Positions 1 through 13,145 are shown, counted from the first letter of the stretch. The stretch: 64,000 nt of DNA from Hirundichthys speculiger (GCA_018398805.1 JAGFBZ010002260.1:2232001-2296000); one strand, 5' to 3'. A program made the numbers and translations. The notes: generated by a model from the sequence alone, not told the origin.

Positions 1-2284
1 GAATGTCGGATGTGAAACTAACTTTACCGCGTCCTGCGGTGGTAACTCAATTCACAGCGACAGTAAATAAAAATAACCTTTTTTCTGGTCAACAGACCCA
101 TCTGGCAGCACCTTAAAGCTAAACTCGCCGTTTATATGACCCTTTTCTGTCGCCATGTCTGTCCCAAACGTTGAGTGTAAATACACTTATTGGCCGAGGG
201 TCATATTTACAGAAACGTGTGTCCGTTCATCTCCCATTAAATAAAAATTGTGGGGTTAAACAGAATAAGCGTTAATGTGTAATTAACTTTGACAGCTCTT
301 CAAAAAACATATAGAAGAAACTGATCTTGGACTTTGTTGTATTTATAAGAGACAACACAGTGAAGGTAATGTGGATGTTCCAGTAAGCAGATGTTAAGAA
401 AACCACTGCACTAAGTGCTAAAAATAACTCAACTCACATCACAGGAACTCAAATAATATTTTAGCGATACCAGCCTGGCCAGCTATTATGATTATTTTCC
501 TCTTCAGTGCAAAGAATTGGTCAGGTTCCTCTGGATTTGACTTTGGTTTCCAAGGGGCAGCACCAAGAAGAAACTGCCTCTGGACACGACTGGATAGACA
601 CACAACCAATCAGAGACTCAAATATATGAGAATATATTAGTAAAAGACAGATAATGGAATCAATAGATGCTATTCATTTCTGGTGGTTTAAATCCTCTCT
701 TGTGAAATCCGGCTGCTCAGCGTAAAGGTCGAATGACAGAAAATACTGGTATCCATCAGTTTGTAAACACTAGTTATATCCGCCACCTCCATGTGGTTCT
801 TCAATGTCCCTGTTCTACACTCATGGGTGGGCCCGAAGCCACTTGAGAAGGCAGATCAATGACTAGTCTAACTGCAGTGGCGGCAGACGCTGTGGAGGGG
901 GCTGCACGTTTACCTTTTAACCCCACCACATCATAATGAGAGCGTCCAAGTCCGGAGGGAAGAGGAGGAGAGACAGAGGAGGTGTTTGAAAGGCCTGATG
1001 TGAGGTAATGACAGTTAGTGGATACATAAAGAGGACCTTAGACCTCCATTCATCTGCCAGTGCAAATGCTCCCTCCATCCATCACTCAGCTGGCGCATAG
1101 CTGAGTTCATGTGGGCACTCTGAGGCATCACGGAGATGAATGATGAAAGGATGACAGAGTGGTGGCTACAGAAGTCAAGCAGGTGAAAGGAAAAAAACAA
1201 ACAAAACATATATATACTGTGTTGCTGTGGGTTGAATCTCATTTGCATCCTAATACGCTCATTATGATGTTGCTGTTTAGCACAAAACATTTGTCCGTGT
1301 CAACATTATACGGTGCGGCTGCACGCCAAGACTGGGAAACTAGCTGAGAGTGATGGGAACGCCACTGACAATGCGTGTTCACCCGGCAAAGACCAACCAA
1401 TTACAAAAACGCTTTTTCACATCTGGATTTGAAAACCTTTCCTCAGAAAAAGAAGAATTCAAGCTATCCAGAGCTTGATTCCCTCCATTAAGGTACTTAA
1501 AATTAAAAATTGAGGTTTTAATTATCTTGACAAAGAGGAAACAGGTGGCAACCCTAGTGGTTTTGGAGGAGTTGTCGCTGGCATATTCATAGAATAAAGA
1601 TTTTAATTCCCATTATGGCAAATTGACGTTGAAGAGGCTGTCACCGTGCTTAATTAAGGAGTCTGTGGAGGAAAAAAAAAAAAAACTTAATTGACATCCT
1701 CCAGAGTGTTTTGTCTGTCTCTCAGTAGAGACTAATCAACATAAACTGCAGAAACCCAAGTCAACAGCTGCCTGAAAATTCACAACTGTACAAAGGCTGT
1801 CTGCTAATGAGAAAGCGTTCATGCAACTTTAGCTCTAAATCATCAGCTGAGTGTTCATACACTCGATGAAGCAAAAATAAATCTATAAACAAATACATAC
1901 ATTGAGGGAAAAGTGTTGTTTTTAACTGAAGCAGACAGACGGTAACAGAGGTTTTTTTTTTTTTTCTGTGGAAATGACATCCATTCTGATTTTTAACTAA
2001 TCTCTCCACAGCCGCTCCAGGAGAGCTGGCTCTCAGAAAAGGCCATGACTGGGTCGCTTTGTGCTCAAACTGCAGATACTGCACAATAAAAGGTCATTCC
2101 CAGAGTTATTAGGGTTTTCAAAATGGATTACAGTTTACTTTTTATTCCCCTCTCATTTTTTAATTGAAGTTGAACTTCACAGATTAAAGCTGTAATTGCC
2201 GATAGAGTTTCTGAAGGCTTCACAAGCATTCTTTTTTTATTCAGTTTATTTGTACATCATTTTCTATTATTTCTGTTGTTAACA
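1..2284. other. No gene recognised
   Basis: Mixed, mostly AT-rich sequence with poly-A/T runs at 1673 and 1953. The short open frames lack recognisable domains, splice-consistent neighbours or codon bias. I see no repeat family here. Confidence 0.5.
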
Positions 2285-2960
2285 GTTAGGTCCAGAATGA
2301 ACTGGGTAATGACAGTTTTTTGTGATTTATGCAACTATATAAACAATTAAGATGTGGTCACAGTGTAGACTTTCAGCTTTCATTTAAGACCTTATACTAA
2401 AATATGGTATTTGCCATTAAAGAACTGCAGCCATTTTCAGAGACTCAGAAGTATTTGGACAAAGGGATATAACCATAAATATAACCATAATTGGGATTAC
2501 TTGAATGAAAATTCTTTGCATTTAGTGACTATCTGACGTCTGGAGCCCATAGACTTTAGATAGAACACCAAACGCCACTTTGGATCGTGAGCTGCTCTTT
2601 TCCTTCCTGTCTTTCTCTTCCAATCATCCTTATCTTGTTTATCTTAGCTTCATCCATCCAAAGAACCTGATTTCATGTCGTGGGAGGCTTTAAAAGACAT
2701 TTTTCAATGATTTCTGGTAATCTTTCCTGTTTTTGATTGCTACCAGTGGTTTGCGCCTTGTTCTAAACCCTCTGTATTTACATTCATGAAGGCGTCTGGA
2801 TTATTGATGATGACACTTATCCTCCTACCTTCTCCAGACAATTCATGACTTCTGCTGATGTTGTTAATTAATTTCTCTTCACCAGGGGAAATGGAAAGCA
2901 GTCTTCCACACCCACTTCAGTTGTCCTCCGTGTTCTTCCGGTCCTTTAGACATGGTTGAG
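2285..2960 (-). pseudogene. Tc1/mariner transposon relic
   Basis: On the minus strand the region holds phrases such as AAAGAGCAGCTCACGATCCAAA and CCAAAGTGGCGTTTGG, matching the middle of a fish Tc1-family transposase. It ends with CTGAAAGTCTACACTGTGAC + CACATCTTAATTG, the 3' UTR of that family. Frames are heavily broken. The same 3' UTR recurs at 26095-26300. Confidence 0.6.
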
Positions 2961-2999
2961 CTCACAAGTGCTTGTTTCCCTTTTATTTTATTTTTTTTA

Positions 3000-3380
3000 A
3001 TTGATTTTTGATTTTTACAAGAGAAGGATGGATACATGATATGGTCCACAGGAAAGAAAAACCAAACAAATACAAAACAGATAAAAATAATAAAAACAAC
3101 AACAATAACAACAACCGTCAGCTCAGATCCATATAATTAGGATTACAGTAAAAATGATAGAAAATCCCTGCAACATTATACAAGAGACACCAGGCTCTAC
3201 ATACTTCCAATAGGGTTCCCAAACATTATGGAATTGATCTGTTTTTAAATGTAATATGCATGTAAGATACTCTAATGGCACTAGATCGAACACTATGCCA
3301 GCCTTTAATAGTTGGTATCCTGTCATTGATCCATAGTAACAGAATATTCTTTCTCACTGCATAAATAGGAATACAGTATA
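3000..3380 (-). pseudogene. 3' end of an L1-clade LINE ORF2
   Basis: On the minus strand one frame gives KNILLLWINDRIPTIKGWH and, after a shift, VFDLVPLEYLTCILHLKTDQ then FHNVWEPYWKYVE. This is the ORF2 C-terminus of fish L1 elements (ILLQWIS..., LEYLT..., F..VW.P). A frameshift separates the two parts. To the left lies an A/T-rich 3' tail with AAC/AAT runs. The rest of the element is not visible. Confidence 0.68.
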
Positions 3381-3699
3381 CAGTATACAGCATAGGAATA
3401 CAGAGCCTCTTATTATGTTTTGAGGATAAGCGATAAGAGACAAAAGGTCCATTTCCAGTTTTAAACCAAATATCTCCTCCATTTCAGTGCTTGTTTTCCT
3501 TTTAAGGATGCACCAAATTGTTGATTTGTCCATAAACAGCTGCCAAATCCCATCTCATTTCCTGATATTAAACCCAGACCTCGTCGTAGTTTCAGCTGTC
3601 CAAATAGTTTTGAGCGCTTGAAAATTGAGTTACTTTTCTGAAAACAGCTGTCTGTCATTTCCATACAATTCCCCACCACTAATACTATTGTGTTTTACA

Positions 3700-5224
3700 T
3701 GCAGCTTTTAAAAGATCAGACCACAAATGCGCACGTGACTGCTTGTAAGTAAACCAAAACGTAATGGAAAACGATGCCAAAAGACAGCTGGATCAAGCGG
3801 TCCTACATCATTGCTGAAAGGAGATTTGTGTCTCCAGTTACCGCTCTATCTTGCTCTGACGGGGGAGTTTATGAGGAGGGTTAAAAGGGCAGCAGGATCA
3901 TCGAAAAACGCAAAATAACAAAAATAATCCTCCGAAAGATTACACAGCAGTTTGAAAGATAATTCGAACTGCAGAGGGATTACATGCTGAAACAAACCAG
4001 CTCGGTCAGAGTCGCCAAATGCGGGCTAAACCTCAAAGGACAGATAGAGAGAGAGAATTAATTGTAGATGACCTGTTTGGTTTTCATCAGACCACACAAC
4101 TGCATTCGAGCAGAGAGACAGATTGTTGCTCCCGGGCAATACACATCTGTACGCTTCTGCCTGCATGGTTTTAAAATGTAAAACAAATCGTATGGCCAAG
4201 AGACTGACGACATGCAGGCTTGGAGCTGCTCAGTGGGGGGGGGCAGTCAGGGCCATCAAGCCCCTCTCTGCAGACGTTAACACTGCCAGAATCTGTGAAT
4301 TCATTTTTATATGTAATTAACTGTTCCAATTATGCTAGAGCTTTTCTCAAATCTAATATCAGCTCAGTGTTGCAGGCTTTGTTCAAAGGGATCTGTGTTG
4401 AGGCAGACACCTGTCCTTTAAAATAAATGTTGATTAACAATTGACAAACAGGTCTTCTCTTTGAGGCTTTGAACTGGACAGCCCAGGTGCCATCTAGCAA
4501 CTATAACACTGATGTTTTTATGAGCATACTGGTTAGGGCTATCAAAGTAGAGCATGCTAGTATAGATTTAGGAGCTGTTTCTTCAACCCTTCAAGGATGA
4601 AGGAAGATACATTGATTTGGTTACAGGCATACAGTATTTTCAAAGTCTTTTTCAAAGAAGGCTTTTTGGATTGTGCTAGCTTCTCCAACCCCAAGGCTAG
4701 CTCATCCTAGCTGGGAGGGTCAAAGTACCACTGGACAGTTCTAAGCAGCGGCGCTTTTGAAAATCTTTAGGGAAACCTGCGTGTACGTACAGCTCAGCTG
4801 AAACGTGCAGGAAGACAGTGCGCTATAACAAAACGGTAGGAATTCCTTTCGTACATCCATGCACGCTTATGTGATGCTGAGAGGTTTTTGAACTACGTTT
4901 CATCGCTTTTCACCGCTCCAGAGTTTTACTAGCATTTCTCTTGCAGTCGTGAGAGATATATTGCAGCTATAAAGAGCAGATTTCCAAAGTGTTCATGCTC
5001 CGTGGCTCAAGGGTCTCTTCCATTGATTGCGCTTTCAGTTTGAGATAAAGTATGAAGACAATGACAGCTCTCCACAACTCAAACCAAGTCAGACTCATGG
5101 TTTTAAATCTTAAGTTGTCAGTGGTATTAGAAACACTGTCAAACCACTTCTTCACTTGTTCTGTAAAGAACTAGCAGCCCTCTTGCTCACAAAATTACAT
5201 ATATCATGCATGTAATAGTGTAGA
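3700..5224. other. No gene recognised
   Basis: Short frames only; no conserved motif and no clear repeat. A G9 run at 4236 and an AGAGAG run near 4050 are the only simple features. Confidence 0.5.
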
Positions 5225-5356
5225 TGCCCTGCACTGGACCTGTCCAGGGTGTACCCCTGTCTGCTACCTAAAAGACAACTGGGGTAGGCTTCAGCAGACC
5301 CCGTGACCCTGAATAGGATTGAGCCTGAAAAGGAATACAGAAAATGGATGGATGGA
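5225..5356 (+). mobile_element. Rex3/RTE LINE 3' tail
   Basis: CTGTCCAGGGTGTACCCC, ACTGGGGTAGGCTTCAGCAG, CCCCGTGACCCTGAATAGGA and a final AAAATGGATGGATGG follow the order of the widely dispersed Rex3 3' end. Only about 130 bp is present, consistent with severe 5' truncation. Confidence 0.78.
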
Positions 5357-5397
5357 CAGAAGAAAATGTAACGAAAAATTATTTCACTGTTGTAATT

Positions 5398-5429
5398 GAA
5401 TAAATTAAATTAAATTAAATTAAATTAAA
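5398..5429 (+). repeat. (AAATT)n microsatellite
   Basis: About six AAATT units lie directly against the left end of the element at 5431 and about 40 bp after a Rex3 tail. Confidence 0.9.
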
Positions 5430-5430
5430 G

Positions 5431-6344
5431 CCAGGGCAGGAATTTCACGGCGGCCATGGCAGCCATGGCCGTCGTAGCCCTTTTTTTTGGCCGTGATGCC
5501 CTTCCAAAAATTGGTTGCTTAACAGCCACTGTGGCCTTGGTGCCCTGCTCTCTCTCCTTCCTTCGGCTATAATCTTGTTTGCGCCGTAGTGCCCATCGGT
5601 AGGCCTACCTGTATTAAAGCTAAACAATCGGAGCGGAGGTGTGTCCTACTGCAAGATCGGTCCATAACTCTACCGCACAGCATCTATTTCAATTAACGTT
5701 CTGTCTGTGGGATGAACAGCACAACGATACCACGAAGACGTCATTAAAGGTAAGTTTTCAAAAAGCCCTCTATTTTCTGGATCAAATAGCTTGTCAATGA
5801 GCCTAAGGACTTTAAAGATTGAACCCAGGATTATAAATCATAATAAATCGCTCCCAACTTTGAATTGATAAAGAGTTGTTAGACTTGGTAGAAGCAGTAG
5901 CCTATTAGCCTCCCTGAGGGGGACCTAGCTATCCAACAATCTAAATCAACACTTCTGTAAATCTTCCGTGTCATATCTTATTGCTATAGCCTACTAAGAT
6001 TTTTTAATGTTTCAGTATCAGACGGAGACTGTCATGTCCATCATCAGATGGCGATTTAAAATAAATTTATGGATGTGTAATAACCTGATAAAAGTCAATG
6101 ACATTGCCTATTTTGTTGTCTATTTCCCTTTGATAAAAGTCAAAAAGTTGTGGTAGCCTATTAAAAATATCCAAGGTTCTGAATTCAAAAACTGTGTAGT
6201 GCTGTTTATTAGCATATCATGTCATATTGTGTTTTTTTTTATTATGGCCTTGTTGCCCTGACATTTGGCCTTTGTGCCCTCAAAAAAAATGCCCCTTTGA
6301 AGGCCAAGTGGCCTTGTCCCTCAAATCACGAATTCCAGGCCTGG
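5431..6344. mobile_element. Probable DNA transposon remnant with CCAGGCCTGGAATT-type ends
   Basis: The left end CCAGGGCAGGAATTTCACGG mirrors the right end, whose complement is CCAGGCCTGGAATTCGTGA. Both subterminal regions then carry repeated GGCC...TGCCCT words and a T8/A8 run at similar distance. Flanks TTAAAG and TTAGAG could be a degenerate target duplication. There is no coding remnant. The unit is inferred from the mirrored ends. Confidence 0.55.
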
Positions 6345-7639
6345 TTAGAGCACATTATCAGACATGAACTGATGATATTTTTCTTTCTTGTTTGGTTTGA
6401 AAATAAGATTTGACTCTATTGTAATACTTGCATCATCTAAGCTTGAACAGAATAAAAGAAAGTAAAGAAAATGCAGCAATTTCATGCATTTTAAAATATT
6501 GTTTTGTGAAATTCTGTGATATTTTACATGAAAGCCACTTATTAGGCTCTACACCTGTGTTCCCCTATGTTGTTTTTTTTTCATTTTATTTTATCTTTAA
6601 CATTGCCTACAAGCTCCACATTCTGTATGCAAAACTCATGTTTTGTTAATGAAATAGTAACTGAAGCAAACTAAAACAATTTCAGCTAAAGCTGAGCACG
6701 AAACTGGAGATAGTTACTAAAACTGTCAGGAAAGTAAAGTAAAAGAAGTGTAAGGATTTTTGACTTTTCTTTTTTAAGTTAAGTGCTCTCTTGAAAAAAC
6801 ACCCATATACACACTGACACACTGGCACACTAATGCATGAGGGAACGCTCTGAACACCCACAGGACCAAAACCACGGGCCAAATGTGTTTAGTGACTCCT
6901 TTTACTTGGATGTCTTTCCGCCTGATATGGCGGCTAATGCAGTGTAATTATGACTACATTACTCCGACACATTTTGATGGCTGACACACAACTAGAGGGC
7001 GAAAAGTCCCTTTGCGAGTGCGGAGACAGACTGAGAAGACAATAAAGGCAGAACAGCTACAAATATGCTCTTGATGCAAATCAAGCGGGAAACGCATGGT
7101 TAATGTAAAATGTCATATGTTGATAGTCTCAGATCAGCCGACTTCTTTTTCATTTTTTAAAGAAAGCCTGATTTTGACAAAACCTCATTTTGATGTACCG
7201 CTCTGGTTTCCACTGTCACTGGGCCTCTTTTATGAAACATGAGCAGAATAGTGCAGAAAGCAGTTTACACATTTTGGTGTTCATAAAAATGTTAGTAGCC
7301 AACCCAACCCACTAAAAGGATGAAATTCGAGGTCCGGACATATTTTGTTTTTGTTTTTTTTTTTAAGAATGCAGAGGGACAACTGGTGGAGGACAATTAT
7401 CCTGTCTGTAAAGCATTTGAGAAAAAAGTTGCTGCAAAAGGCAGTAACACCCTTTAAATGCATATTGTGACCTACTATAGATGTTAATGTGTTCATTTAA
7501 ACTTTTAAAATAAAGTCTCTTTCTGTGCCAGTTGTTTGCCCTTTTATTGTGAAAGTTTAATTTTGATAAGATTTTGTCTTCCAATGTTTTAGTCTAACAA
7601 GAAAATCACAAGATTTTGTGAAAATATTTTCATGAATGT

Positions 7640-7746
7640 GTTTTTTGGACATTTGTACAGCAATTAAGAATACCACGATAATATCGTAAATCGTGATAAT
7701 TTGGTCACTATAATCGAGATCAAATTTTCCATATCGTTACATCCCT
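7640..7746 (-). mobile_element. hAT-like terminal fragment (TAGGGATGTAACGATA)
   Basis: Read on the minus strand this begins TAGGGATGTAACGATATGG and continues with repeated ACGAT/ATCGT words, the typical end of a hAT family common in fish. No matching opposite end is visible nearby, so I treat it as a truncated copy with an undefined left limit. Confidence 0.55.
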
Positions 7747-8100
7747 AGAGCAGTGTACATAAATATTGATCGTCATTCTCAGACTTTAATACATTAATGT
7801 GTAACGTTATTTACACATAATGCAGATACCTTTAAAACATGTGTTAAGCCTGAGATTAAATAAGAAATATGACACGTTTATAATAATTGATGGGCATTTC
7901 ACCCATTGTTTCTTGAAAATGTCAGTGGGTTAATAAAATTGACTTGATATGCTGACAGACACGCATGCAGCGACTCTGGCTGTTGTAGAGCGACGTGGTT
8001 GTCACTGGTCGCATGCGGCAGCCCCCTCCTCTATGAACCCAAGAAGATTTGCATAACAAGGCCATAAAACAAGGCCTTCCAGTTCTACAAATCCCTAATG

Positions 8101-8618
8101 CAGGTGTCCCCAACCCCCTGGCCCGGTACTGGTCCGTGGGTCATTTGGTACTGGGCCGCAGAGAAAAAATAAATAACTTTCATTATTACTGTTTGATTTA
8201 TTATTCGAGTCTAAATGATGTTTTATTTTGAAAAATGACTGGATTCTCTCCATTACTCCAGTCTATGACTTACTCTTGACACATGATAAGACTTCAAGAC
8301 TAACCCTAACCCGTGTCTCGGTCACATGGCAAAAAAAAGTGCCAAAGTGCCAAAAAGTTCTTCAGAAAGTGTCTTTCGGAAGAATGTTACTGATGTTCAG
8401 TTGTTGGTGCGATGTTACAAGGACACTGCTAATAAAGTTGCAGGTGAATACACAGCGGATTTACATTTATAATAATATAGAGAAAATACTACAGTTTTTG
8501 TGCCGGTCGTATCATTTTATTTTGTTGTATTTATCTGCGGCACATTTTACAGACCAGTCTGTGAGAATATTGCTTGACATTAAATCAGTCTGTGCGCAAA
8601 AGAGGTTGGGGACCACTG
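8101..8618. mobile_element. Non-autonomous hAT (Charlie-like) element
   Basis: It starts CAGGTGTCCCCAACC and ends GGTTGGGGACCACTG, imperfect inverted repeats of the Charlie type. The 8-bp flanks CCCTAATG (8093-8100) and CCCTAATC (8619-8626) differ at one base, which fits a hAT target duplication. Length is 518 bp. The open frame across it shows no recognisable transposase. Confidence 0.85.
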
Positions 8619-9205
8619 CCCTAATCCACCTGAGCACCTGCTGCAGAACCAGGTCATGAGGAAGCTGCTTGGATGCAGCAGAAACTTCTTTAATAATTCT
8701 ATGGTTGTATGGTTGATTCAACCAGCACTGGTAGCTACTGTAACATTGGAAGAAATTTTAAAAGGTAAAACATGTTTCCTGCAGATTGATTCATTATAAT
8801 GAGAAAAAGATAATTGAGTTTGTGGGAAACAAAACTTTAAATAAACAACAGCAGGGTTTGGCCGAGTACTGTGCAGATGGTACCCTCTAGGTGGCAGCAC
8901 TAGTCAAAGCCGGTTGCATTTGGGGATTTTGGAAGATACCAAAACTTCCAGTTCTGAAAACAACAACACAAAACTCCCACTGATTCTGAGGGCACTGATT
9001 TAGCGTGAGGGTAAGGACAAAAGTGAGATTAAATGTCAAAGTGCTCAAACTCACAAGAAATTCCAAGCTAAGTTCCCGTCATACAGGCAAAGGAAATGAT
9101 CAACACTGATGGCGACATGAGTGGTGATCCTGCCTACTTTGCCTGGAATAACTGGAGCGTAGAAAAGCTCAGCTCTGCGAAGCCCTGGACGAGTGAAAGG
9201 GTGAA

Positions 9206-9720
9206 TTCCAATTCCTCCCTTAACCCTCAATCTCAACGTTCAATCTCAAATATGCATGCTCCTGTGAAGTTCAAGCGCTGTCCCGGTTCTCAGAACGTCA
9301 AGTTGAGGGACAAGTTTGAGGGCTGTATCGCCCTCAATATTGAGATTCTCACCACCCTTGGAAGTAAGGGATACCCAGAAGACATCTTCGAAAAGGATGG
9401 CGATTGGCAGTAGTCAGTCTCATGAAGATGCCCAAAGCCCACGCAAAGGAAATCAGCGATGCAGACGGCATTGTCACTAAAATGTCATCGTCGTTATCTT
9501 CTTCTTTTTCTTCTTCCTACTCTTATTCTTCTTCTCCTTCTTCTTCATCGTCCTTGTCTTCTTGACAGACTGGACGTAGTTTTGGCATAATTCCCCCCCC
9601 CCCCTACAGTCTGAAGGTGTAACTGCACTTCAAGGGGTGTCCCATTTCTAAGTCACAAGATAGCCCTTACACTTACTTTCGAGGGCCAAGATTGAGAGTT
9701 AAGGGAGGGAGGAATTGGAA
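9206..9720. mobile_element. TIR element (TTCCAATTCCTCCCTTAACC family), copy 1
   Basis: The left terminus TTCCAATTCCTCCCTTAACC continues as CTCAATCTCAA. It is mirrored at the right by TTGAGAGTTAAGGGAGGGAGGAATTGGAA. Inside are a (CTT)n-like tract (about 9490-9565) and a C10 run. A 105-codon frame crosses the left boundary but resembles nothing I recognise. A second, inverted copy lies at 36993-38040. Confidence 0.68.
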
Positions 9721-11840
9721 CTGGCCGTCATATTCCACTATTCCGAAAAGAATACGCTTTAAATTTTATTCCTATTCCTATTTACTTTTTTTTTTAAATG
9801 TGTGTTAAAAACAAAACATCACCAGGGTCCTGCAACACAAACACATTCTGAGGAGGCATCTGTTTCCATCAGGTCTTATTCCTTATAAAGAGGTCTCTAG
9901 CTAAAGATGCTACGTGGTTTCCTGCAGCCGAGCTTCACCTCTTGAATGCTTCGTTGGACAGGAGACATGGGATCAGCTGGATTCCTGACTTCGTTCCAGG
10001 CCTGTGCTTTGCAGGCTCTTTTCAAACCCATATCCTCCTAACCGAGTAAAGCATGTTTGTCTTTGCGCCGCTTTGGTTATAATTATCTATATCACTAATG
10101 TCTGAAAAATGTATGTTCCTCTTTCTTTTTGAATACATGCCACAAGCACCATTTTTTTTTTAAGTGTGCATGGCAGACGCTCAGGATGAGGATGCACCTT
10201 TACAGCTCCTCATATTGTGGTCCCTGGGTGGGGGTTTGTGCTAATTAATGAGCTTCAGCTCTGCGCCGCCAGCTTGCAATCAACCTCCATTCATAAAGGT
10301 ACACACATTATTATGGTCAAATCTAACTTTTGCGTGGCGTTAGCAAATCCGGAGTAGGTTTTTAGTACAGAGGAGATTTATGTGCAAATCTACTCACAGA
10401 TTACTCACAGCCTCACGTTTGCTCGTCAACGGCATCGTTCCAATCTGTAATGTAAAAGCTCTGTATGTTGCGTGCCTAACATTTGCAAACACAGACACAC
10501 ACAAAGTAATATTATTTGTGGCTAGAAAACTGTCATGCACTGAATGAAAATATATGCAAATCTCCCAAAAATTGTTATTCCAGCTTCAAGGTTAAGGTAT
10601 GCAAACTGTCACCGTCTCCAGAAGCAAGAGAGGAGAGAAAAAAGCCTCAAGACCTACAAACCACGAACAAAGCTCTTCCTCTTGAACTCACTTCCATTCG
10701 TTTGTTGATTCGCCTCTTACAGATCCCCTCTTTCATAGAAATGTTGCTCCATTCCTCTTTCATTCCTTCATCTGTCGTCATTCAGTCGATCTTTTTGTCC
10801 TTCTACCCTTTAGATGTTGCCATACAAATGTCCGTCCTCTCAGCCAGTGCATTCATCCACTCCATTGACATCAGTCCCTGACTTTTTCCGCAACTTTCTG
10901 TATCCAAGCATCTGTTCCTCCATCCCACACCTCCTCCTTCACCTGCATCTGCCGTTCCACATGGCCCCATTATCATTTCAAAGAGAGGCCGTCCACCCTG
11001 CCTCAGAGCAGCCTTCCCTCGTAATAATGCATGGATTTTTACATCAGGCTCCTCACGAACAGCCAACAAAGAGATAGTTGGTCATGAAAGATGCAGCAGG
11101 GAAGGACACATGTGCAACACAGACGAGGCAGCCGGTGCTAAAACTCCCCGCATTAAGGAAGGTGAACAACTGGCAGCAGTTTTTATAGCACTGAAAATCA
11201 TCTGTGGGTCATCAGGTTACTTCATCAATTCAGTTTCTAAATAGGCTCTTTTCTGTGCTTCATTTAGTCACATCAAACCTTTCATCTGCCAACACGTCCT
11301 CATTTCAATGTGGAGGCAGCAGAGGTGGCGTTTTTGATTTGGTGGAAATATATGCACGCATGCACAGATTCTTTCTCTTCATTTCTTCTTAAACAGCGTT
11401 TATAGACTGTAAATAAGAACTGAACTTTGTCCTGTGACATCACCCATTGGTCTGTGCTTCAAATTAAAAGACTTGAGTGTGAGTTTGCTGTCAGCATTTT
11501 GTTTTTCTTGATCCAGATGTAACCATATTAGATCTGGAGGCTGTCGCATGACAGCTGGCGAGCCAACGTGCACGTCTTTTAGGTGTCATGCTGCGTTAAT
11601 GTTTACAATCTCTGATTAGGAACAATGAAAGAAAATGTGACCAGAAGTCAGAGTTTAATTCAGCGTTTTATGTCATTCACAAATGAACCAAACTTATTTT
11701 CATTGTTATTGAGCTAATAAAACGAAGTACTTTTAACACTTTTAGTTCACAGTATTAAGTTATATGATCTAAATAATCGCTAACAAACTCATGTTGACAC
11801 TATGTATTAATGAAAAAGGGGATTTGATTTGTTTTGAACA
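9721..11840. other. No gene recognised
   Basis: The stretch includes a 121-codon frame at 10516-10881, overlapped by frames on both strands, with no recognisable domain; pyrimidine-rich composition explains it. GCTAATTAATGAGCTTCAGC at about 10239 is a homeodomain-type AT core seen in many enhancers, but it is not evidence by itself. Confidence 0.45.
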
Positions 11841-11844
11841 TCTT

Positions 11845-11904
11845 ATTATTATTATTATTATCATTATTATCATCATCATCACCATTATTATTATTATTAT
11901 TATT

Positions 11905-11940
<36 letters not shown>
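11845..11940. repeat. Inverted trinucleotide microsatellite (ATT)n-(AAT)n
   Basis: ATT/ATC units run from about 11845 and switch polarity at about 11908 into AAT units ending at 11940. The last ~25 bp before and ~30 bp after the switch form a perfect inverted repeat. Confidence 0.93.
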
Positions 11941-11941
<1 letters not shown>

Positions 11942-12329
11942 TTTGAAATAAAGCACACATTCATTTATTCACGTATTCATTCATTCCATATCAGTACTTA
12001 TATTTCCTGTGTATTGTCTTGAGGTGACTTTTAGTTGTGTTGGTTCATACAAATAAACTGAATTAAACTGAATATCAAATCAAAATATCAAACCCTGCAG
12101 TTGTCATATTTCCAAAATGTTCAGAAATAAATGAATAGCCTCTTATTTTACAAGGTACAATGCAACATTACGCCTGTTCTGATATGGTTCTGATATAATC
12201 AAAACCACCATGTCTGGAAACTGACCAGGATGAAGGAATCACTAATGACATCTTAATGATTTGGAAAATGCACTGTTCTAGTATTTAATGAGTGGAACTG
12301 ACACTTTTTATTGTAGTAAAAGGAATGTT

Positions 12330-13145
12330 TTGGATATACACATGGTGAGTTTCCATCTCAATTTGATGACACCATCAAGTTCTGTTGACCGAGCTTCAGG
12401 TTTGTTATCCAACAATCTTTTCCCTCCTCACAGTTACACTGAACATACAGCTGCTGTGTGAAAAAGAAAGGCAGTTCAACCTCTTTCAATTCTAAGGGTT
12501 TATAGATTAGCTCCTAAAAACAAAAGATCTACAGATGAACAGGCTTGTTTGGAAGGACTGAGTCAAGAGTCAAGTGTGAGCAACAGCTGAATATGCCTGA
12601 AGTCTGTCCAGCATCTAAATCAGCGATACTGGTTCACATCACGGGCCAACGACCCCAAACACACCGACAAACAGTCACATGAATGGCTGAAAGCTAAAAT
12701 GATCAAGGAGCCGTCCAGACTTCAATCTGACTGAAATGCTGCAGCAGAACTTTTAGAGACCCGTCTCTAAATGAATACAAGCAAACCTCAATGAACTGAA
12801 CCGATGCGATCGAGACAAGTGGGCCAACATAGTGATAATTTAAGGTTATTGCTGCTCAGGCTGCTCTACAGTCTATTGTGTCATCAGGTGTAATTAGCTT
12901 TTGCCCCCCCCCCCCCCGATTTTCTGTCCATTACATCATTGCATAATATGAATGTGAGGCTATTTGACATCACATTAACACAGATCTCAGTGATCTCACA
13001 GACCAGAAAAAAAAAAAAACTGCTTTCCTACAGGTGGTCACACTTGATGATCAGTGAATTAAGCTGATTTGATTAATGGCACATGACTTCTACGATCCTC
13101 TAAAATCCTGACAGAACCAGTAAAGGTGTACTTAACACACAGCTG
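12330..13145 (+). pseudogene. Tc1-like transposase relic, C-terminal part and 3' flank
   Basis: At 12650-12730 one frame reads NDPKHTDKQSHEWLKAKMIK, the signature around the third region of Tc1 transposases (DPKHT...WL...). Stops follow soon after. Downstream, CAGGTGTAATTAGCTTTTG and ACAGGTGGTCACACTTGATG + ATCAGTGAATTAA resemble the 3' flank of a common fish Tc1 family. The left boundary is uncertain. Confidence 0.65.

Noticed and set aside
8228..8659. A 143-codon gene
   Set aside because: It lies almost wholly inside the non-autonomous hAT element at 8101-8618 and reads into its right terminus.
11769..12022. Leu/Ile-rich open frames on both strands resembling membrane peptides
   Set aside because: They translate the ATT/AAT microsatellite and have no flanking coding context.
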